A DNA stretch of 8,569 nt from Actinomycetota bacterium (lineage in GTDB: Bacteria > Actinomycetota > Actinomycetes > Actinomycetales > Microbacteriaceae), in contig WLES01000023.1 in assembly GCA_009704155.1 (NCBI GenBank), positions 1 to 8,569 on the forward strand, in the 5' to 3' direction. Made by a program: the position numbers and the translations under genes. Position 1 is the first letter of the stretch. Each line of letters begins with the position of its first letter. This document shows positions 6,322-8,569 of the stretch, piece by piece. The notes below the pieces were generated by a model that was not told the DNA's origin, ran no database searches, and saw nothing but the letters and a program-made list of their open reading frames with translations.

Positions 6322-6603
6322 CTAGAACTGGTCGAGGAACCGAATTCGTTTCGCTTCCATGATGACCTTGAGCCGGGCGATGGCGGATTTTCCCATCCCG
6401 TGCATAGCCCCCAGTTCGAGTAGCGAGATTTTTCTCAGATCAGACACCCGGTAGAGCTTCGCGTCAACGAGAGCGCGACGCGCTGGAGAGCTCAGTCCAA
6501 TTGCCCGCCACTCGACGCCGAGCGATTCGTAGTCGGGCGTGCTCCCTGTCCACGCCACTGCGTTCTGTGCGCGGGGGCGCTTTGGCTTTGGCTTATTTGA
6601 CAT
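6322..6603 (-). CDS. Small basic helix-hairpin-helix protein (RNA polymerase alpha-CTD-like)
   Basis: A 93-residue protein: a basic tail MSNKPKPKRPRAQ, a linker, then from about residue 35 a compact fold IGLSSPARRALVDAKL..VSDLRKISLLELGAMHGMGKSAIARLK. The GLS.PARRAL, DLRKIS..EL and HGMGKSAIARL segments follow the helix-hairpin-helix pattern shared with the C-terminal domain of RNA polymerase alpha, where GxGxxA/xxL contacts the DNA backbone. It is probably a small nucleic-acid binding protein; stand-alone proteins with this domain are common in Actinobacteria and mostly uncharacterised. The start at 6603 is chosen because a good promoter lies directly upstream (-10 at 6610-6615) and would begin the mRNA at this ATG. 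An in-frame extension to 6726 exists but lies upstream of that promoter and has no coding character. It is divergent from the response regulator and convergent with the TIM-barrel gene. Confidence 0.75.
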   Translation of the reverse strand: MSNKPKPKRPRAQNAVAWTGSTPDYESLGVEWRAIGLSSPARRALVDAKLYRVSDLRKISLLELGAMHGMGKSAIARLKVIMEAKRIRFLDQF

Positions 6604-6609
6604 GCTTCC

Positions 6610-6638
6610 AGTGTAGGTTTTGGCTGACAGGTCGGCAA
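6610..6638 (-). promoter_or_regulatory. Promoter for the HhH gene, predicted leaderless transcript
   Basis: On the minus strand TTGCCG (6638-6633) and TACACT (6615-6610) are separated by exactly 17 bases, good -35 and -10 elements for the actinobacterial housekeeping sigma factor. Six bases (GGAAGC) follow the -10, so transcription should start at the A of the ATG at 6603. No Shine-Dalgarno at useful spacing is then possible, fitting a leaderless mRNA, which is common in Actinobacteria. Confidence 0.55.
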
Positions 6639-6659
6639 AAAACAGGAGATAATTCATTG

Positions 6660-6669
6660 ACCTATAGGT
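6660..6669. promoter_or_regulatory. Perfect 10-bp palindrome ACCTATAGGT, candidate operator
   Basis: ACCTATAGGT lies near the middle of the 121-bp gap between the divergent HhH and response-regulator genes. It is 22 bases upstream of the HhH -35 element and about 45 bases upstream of the regulator's -10. LuxR/NarL-type regulators often bind short palindromes in their own upstream region, so autoregulation is a reasonable guess. Apart from this site and the two promoter elements the gap shows nothing recognisable. Confidence 0.3.
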
Positions 6670-6713
6670 GTTTTTCCCTTCACAGGGTGACAATAACCCA
6701 GCAACCGTTGCCA

Positions 6714-6719
6714 TAATAT
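6714..6719 (+). promoter_or_regulatory. Probable -10 element of the response regulator
   Basis: TAATAT at 6714-6719 is a strong -10 sequence five bases before the ATG at 6725, so transcription could start at or next to that codon. A -35 at normal spacing is not obvious; TGACAA at 6688-6693 is 20 bases upstream. If the start is leaderless, ATG 6725 is the first codon. If the mRNA starts a little later, ATG 6743 preceded by GAGAAAG would be used. Confidence 0.35.
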
Positions 6720-6724
6720 AAGGC

Positions 6725-7393
6725 ATGGTCGTTGAGAAAGTAATGAGAGTTGGAGTGGTCGACGACCACCCACTCGTGCTTGCTCAAATTGAAACCATCC
6801 TCAACGAGTTGGATGACATGAATGTCGTCGCGACAGCTGAGTCGGTAAGCGAAGCCAAGAAATGGTTCGTTCCAGCTGACCTCGACGCCGTGGTACTCGA
6901 CATTGACCTTCCTGATGGCAATGGAATTGGCCTTGGAATCTCAATGTCGAAGGAAAACCCGGCTCTGGGTGTTGTGTTCCTGTCCGCAGTCAACGAATTG
7001 GACGCCTTCCTTCAAGTACCAGAGGCGACGCGATCGAAATGGGGTTACCTGTCGAAAACGACAACTCGGTCTGCAACGATGCTTGCACGTGCGCTTCGTT
7101 CAGCCGTCAACGGCCATACCGTCATCGACCCGACTCTTCTTGACCGAATCGATGTGTCGAAAGCACAGGGTGTTTCCAAGCTCACTAAGCGCCAGCTCGA
7201 AGTTTTGCGGGGGGTCGCAGAGGGAGACAGCAACCTCACCATCGCACAGAACCTCAACATTTCTGAAAACGCTGTTGGTAACCACCTGATTCAGGTTTAT
7301 GAAACGCTGGGAATCCCCGAAGGGAAGAACCGCCGGGTCACCGCAGTCCTGGAGTTGTTGTCGCGCGACAACAACAGAGACATCCTGCGCTGA
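6725..7393 (+). CDS. NarL/FixJ-family response regulator (REC + LuxR HTH)
   Basis: A 222-residue DNA-binding response regulator. The receiver domain (about 7-125) keeps the phosphorylation set: acidic pair Asp13-Asp14 in VVDDHP, phosphoacceptor Asp59 in VVLDIDLPDGNG, Ser87 in FLSAV and Lys111 in GYLSK. The LuxR-type helix-turn-helix (about 150-205) reads LTKRQLEVLRGVAEGDSNLTIA, then ISENAVGNHLIQVYETLGI; the usual Lys before NH in the recognition helix is Gly185. NRRVTAVLELL at the end is typical of actinobacterial members. Two starts are possible: ATG 6725, favoured if leaderless, or ATG 6743, giving the usual short N-terminus MRVGVVDDHP. It is followed after eight bases by a membrane protein gene likely to be its sensor, and is divergent from the HhH gene. 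Target genes are unknown; regulation of its own region through the palindrome at 6660 is possible. Confidence 0.92.
   Translation: MVVEKVMRVGVVDDHPLVLAQIETILNELDDMNVVATAESVSEAKKWFVPADLDAVVLDIDLPDGNGIGLGISMSKENPALGVVFLSAVNELDAFLQVPEATRSKWGYLSKTTTRSATMLARALRSAVNGHTVIDPTLLDRIDVSKAQGVSKLTKRQLEVLRGVAEGDSNLTIAQNLNISENAVGNHLIQVYETLGIPEGKNRRVTAVLELLSRDNNRDILR
7354..7375 (+). repeat. 22-bp perfect palindrome at the regulator-sensor junction
   Basis: The half-site GTTGTTGTCGC at 7354-7364 is followed directly by its exact reverse complement at 7365-7375. As RNA it folds into a nine-pair stem with a GCGC loop. It lies in the last codons of the response regulator (LLSRDNN) and ends 26 bases before the sensor ATG. 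There is no adjacent T-tract, only TTTT at 7396-7399, so it is a poor intrinsic terminator. An mRNA-processing or attenuating hairpin, or a protein-binding operator, are alternatives. Confidence 0.55.
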
Positions 7394-7401
7394 CGTTTTC
7401 C

Positions 7402-8569
7402 ATGGTGAGGGCTTTTTCACAGACGTCTCTCTCCGTTCAGAGGCTTTTCGGAGCCGACGCGCTCAGCCAGCCGGTGATTCTCACGGTGATGTTTCTTCTT
7501 ACGGTAAACCGACTGGTTACAGTGCTTGCGACTCGTCCCGAAGAATTTGTCGAATACATGGCTGTAGTCTCTGTCATGGGTATGGTCGCATGGGTGATCT
7601 TCAGCCTTTGTGGGTTCGTCGTCAACCGCATTGCTCCCCGGGTCTCACTCACACGTGCTGTGCTTGTCATCGCGGCATACGTTGCGACTGGACTCTCCAG
7701 AGAAATCATGCTCATCAGCGCGCCCGGCTCAACTGTCGCTTTCATCACTGATCAATCTGCTCGACTCGCGACGGCACTGATTACGTCAGCGGTGATGTTT
7801 ACTGTTGTCGCTAACTTTGTTGGAGCTGCCCGGAGCCACGCTGCCAGTGTTGCCGAGGTCAAGCGCGTCAAGGCTCAATTGGCCGAAGCAATTGAGTGGT
7901 CGGATAGGGCCTTGAAAAAAACCCGTCGAGCTCTAATCGATCTCGTTAGTGGCCAGCTGCGAAAGGCTTTCGCACCATTTATCGAGAGCAAGGTCCGCGG
8001 AAATAGGGTTGCAAGCGATCAACTTAGCGAGTTAAGGCGCGTGACCGAGGCCGTGATTCGGCCAATGAGCGCAGACCTCTCGGGAGCAACGCCCCGCTAC
8101 AGGGGCGGCGAATTTGAAATCTCACCGGTCAGGGTGAGTATCTCTTCGACGCTCGACATTGCGACTCGAACGAACCCGTTCCGCCCCGGTTTATACATTT
8201 GGGCAAGTATCCTCATCGATGCGCCCGTCTTCGTCTCGGTGCTGAACTGGACGGAACGATTCTGGGCAGTCGTCGTGATTTCCGCTTTGGGTCTCGTCCA
8301 CCTTGCCTCGCAGCACACACTCGTGCCTTACATATCGAAACTTCGCTTCCGCTGGCGCATTTTCATTGTCGGGGCCGTTTACAACCTGAGCCTTCTGCCC
8401 ATCAGTGTGTTCATGTATTTCGTATTGGGGGGATCGTCATACGCAATGTGGGCTGCTGGCTTCAGCTTTGTTCTCGGGTGGGTTTTCTTCGGCACAAGTG
8501 CGGCGATGGGTGGGTTTGCGATCGCACGCCAAAAAGCGTTGGCCGAGTTCGCCGCCTCCGCGAAGCTCC
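7402..8569 (+). CDS. Multi-span membrane protein, putative sensor partner of the response regulator (3' end cut off)
   Basis: An open frame of 389 residues without a stop, running off the window. Hydrophobic spans lie at about 24-44, 54-74, 85-105 and 122-142. A charged coiled-coil region follows (about 144-225: VAEVKRVKAQLAEAIEWSDRALKKTRR, ALIDLVSGQLRKAF), then a second hydrophobic block at about 265-283, 287-305, 320-341 and 348-372. Another charged helix begins at 376 (RQKALAEF). The position eight bases after the regulator suggests a sensor kinase. However, no HisKA or HisKA_3 box with a phosphoacceptor His, nor an N, G1 or G2 ATPase box, is visible; these could lie beyond the end. The segment RRALIDLVSGQLRKAF resembles, by inspection, an actinobacterial kinase helix of the form LHGxVQ with the His replaced by Ser183. 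No upstream ATG exists in frame for at least 50 bases; the ribosome-binding site is weak, so coupling to the regulator is likely. Confidence 0.7.
   Translation, partial: MVRAFSQTSLSVQRLFGADALSQPVILTVMFLLTVNRLVTVLATRPEEFVEYMAVVSVMGMVAWVIFSLCGFVVNRIAPRVSLTRAVLVIAAYVATGLSREIMLISAPGSTVAFITDQSARLATALITSAVMFTVVANFVGAARSHAASVAEVKRVKAQLAEAIEWSDRALKKTRRALIDLVSGQLRKAFAPFIESKVRGNRVASDQLSELRRVTEAVIRPMSADLSGATPRYRGGEFEISPVRVSISSTLDIATRTNPFRPGLYIWASILIDAPVFVSVLNWTERFWAVVVISALGLVHLASQHTLVPYISKLRFRWRIFIVGAVYNLSLLPISVFMYFVLGGSSYAMWAAGFSFVLGWVFFGTSAAMGGFAIARQKALAEFAASAKL

Noticed and set aside
6604..6726. Extended start of the HhH protein (ATG at 6726 or 6657)
   Set aside because: Both would lie upstream of a well-formed promoter ending just before ATG 6603, and the extra residues have no coding character.
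7299..7751. 150-residue plus-strand ORF spanning the regulator-sensor junction
   Set aside because: Cys/Arg/His-rich shadow overlapping two better-supported frames.
7874..7896. Eight-pair inverted repeat CTCAATTG/CAATTGAG
   Set aside because: Lies inside the coiled-coil coding region with no gene boundary nearby; an arm of this length can occur by chance.
7915..7921. Run of seven A in the sensor gene as a programmed frameshift site
   Set aside because: The frame is continuous and codes sensibly on both sides, and the phase does not fit a canonical slippery heptamer.

Overview
The window looks like a chromosomal segment of an actinobacterium, most probably Microbacteriaceae or a close relative. 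This rests on fairly high GC, GTG starts mixed with ATG, an actinobacterial-type GreA, a DUF4307 protein, a Z-prenyl transferase resembling mycobacterial Rv1086, and a PIN-PhoH (PhoH2) protein. The order greA, DUF4307, small membrane protein, Z-prenyl transferase, phoH2 resembles, in compact form, the Rv1080c-Rv1095 neighbourhood of Mycobacterium tuberculosis as I remember it. There are no rRNA or tRNA genes, CRISPR arrays, insertion sequences or prophage genes.

Layout. Positions 1-730 (minus) hold the N-terminal part of a YcaQ/AlkX-type HTH_42 DNA glycosylase, divergent from threonine ammonia-lyase (762-1997, plus). That gene abuts, tail to tail, greA (1998-2474, minus), which lies downstream of a DUF4307 membrane protein (2539-2934, minus). 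Divergent from these are a 77-residue single-span membrane protein (2980-3213) and a Z-prenyl diphosphate synthase (from 3213), joined by a TAATG stop/start overlap. A structured 152-base leader (3993-4144) precedes phoH2 (4145-5485). Next is a hydroxypyruvate-isomerase-like TIM barrel (5528-6304), with a DtxR/IdeR-like box in its upstream gap. A small helix-hairpin-helix protein (6322-6603, minus) appears to be made from a leaderless mRNA. It is divergent from a NarL/LuxR response regulator (6725-7393), followed closely by a multi-span membrane protein that runs off the end (7402-8569).

How the genes fit together. The left two thirds are housekeeping: DNA repair, isoleucine synthesis or threonine catabolism, transcript cleavage, prenyl lipid synthesis and RNA metabolism. 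The right third is more accessory: a regulator and putative membrane sensor that look like an atypical two-component pair. The visible 389 residues of the sensor show two hydrophobic blocks around a coiled coil, but no recognisable phosphoacceptor histidine box or ATPase domain. The most interesting signals are this pair with a 22-bp perfect palindrome near their junction, the iron-box-like site, the mutually exclusive stems in the phoH2 leader, and the leaderless promoter of the HhH gene. None amounts to a clearly new system.
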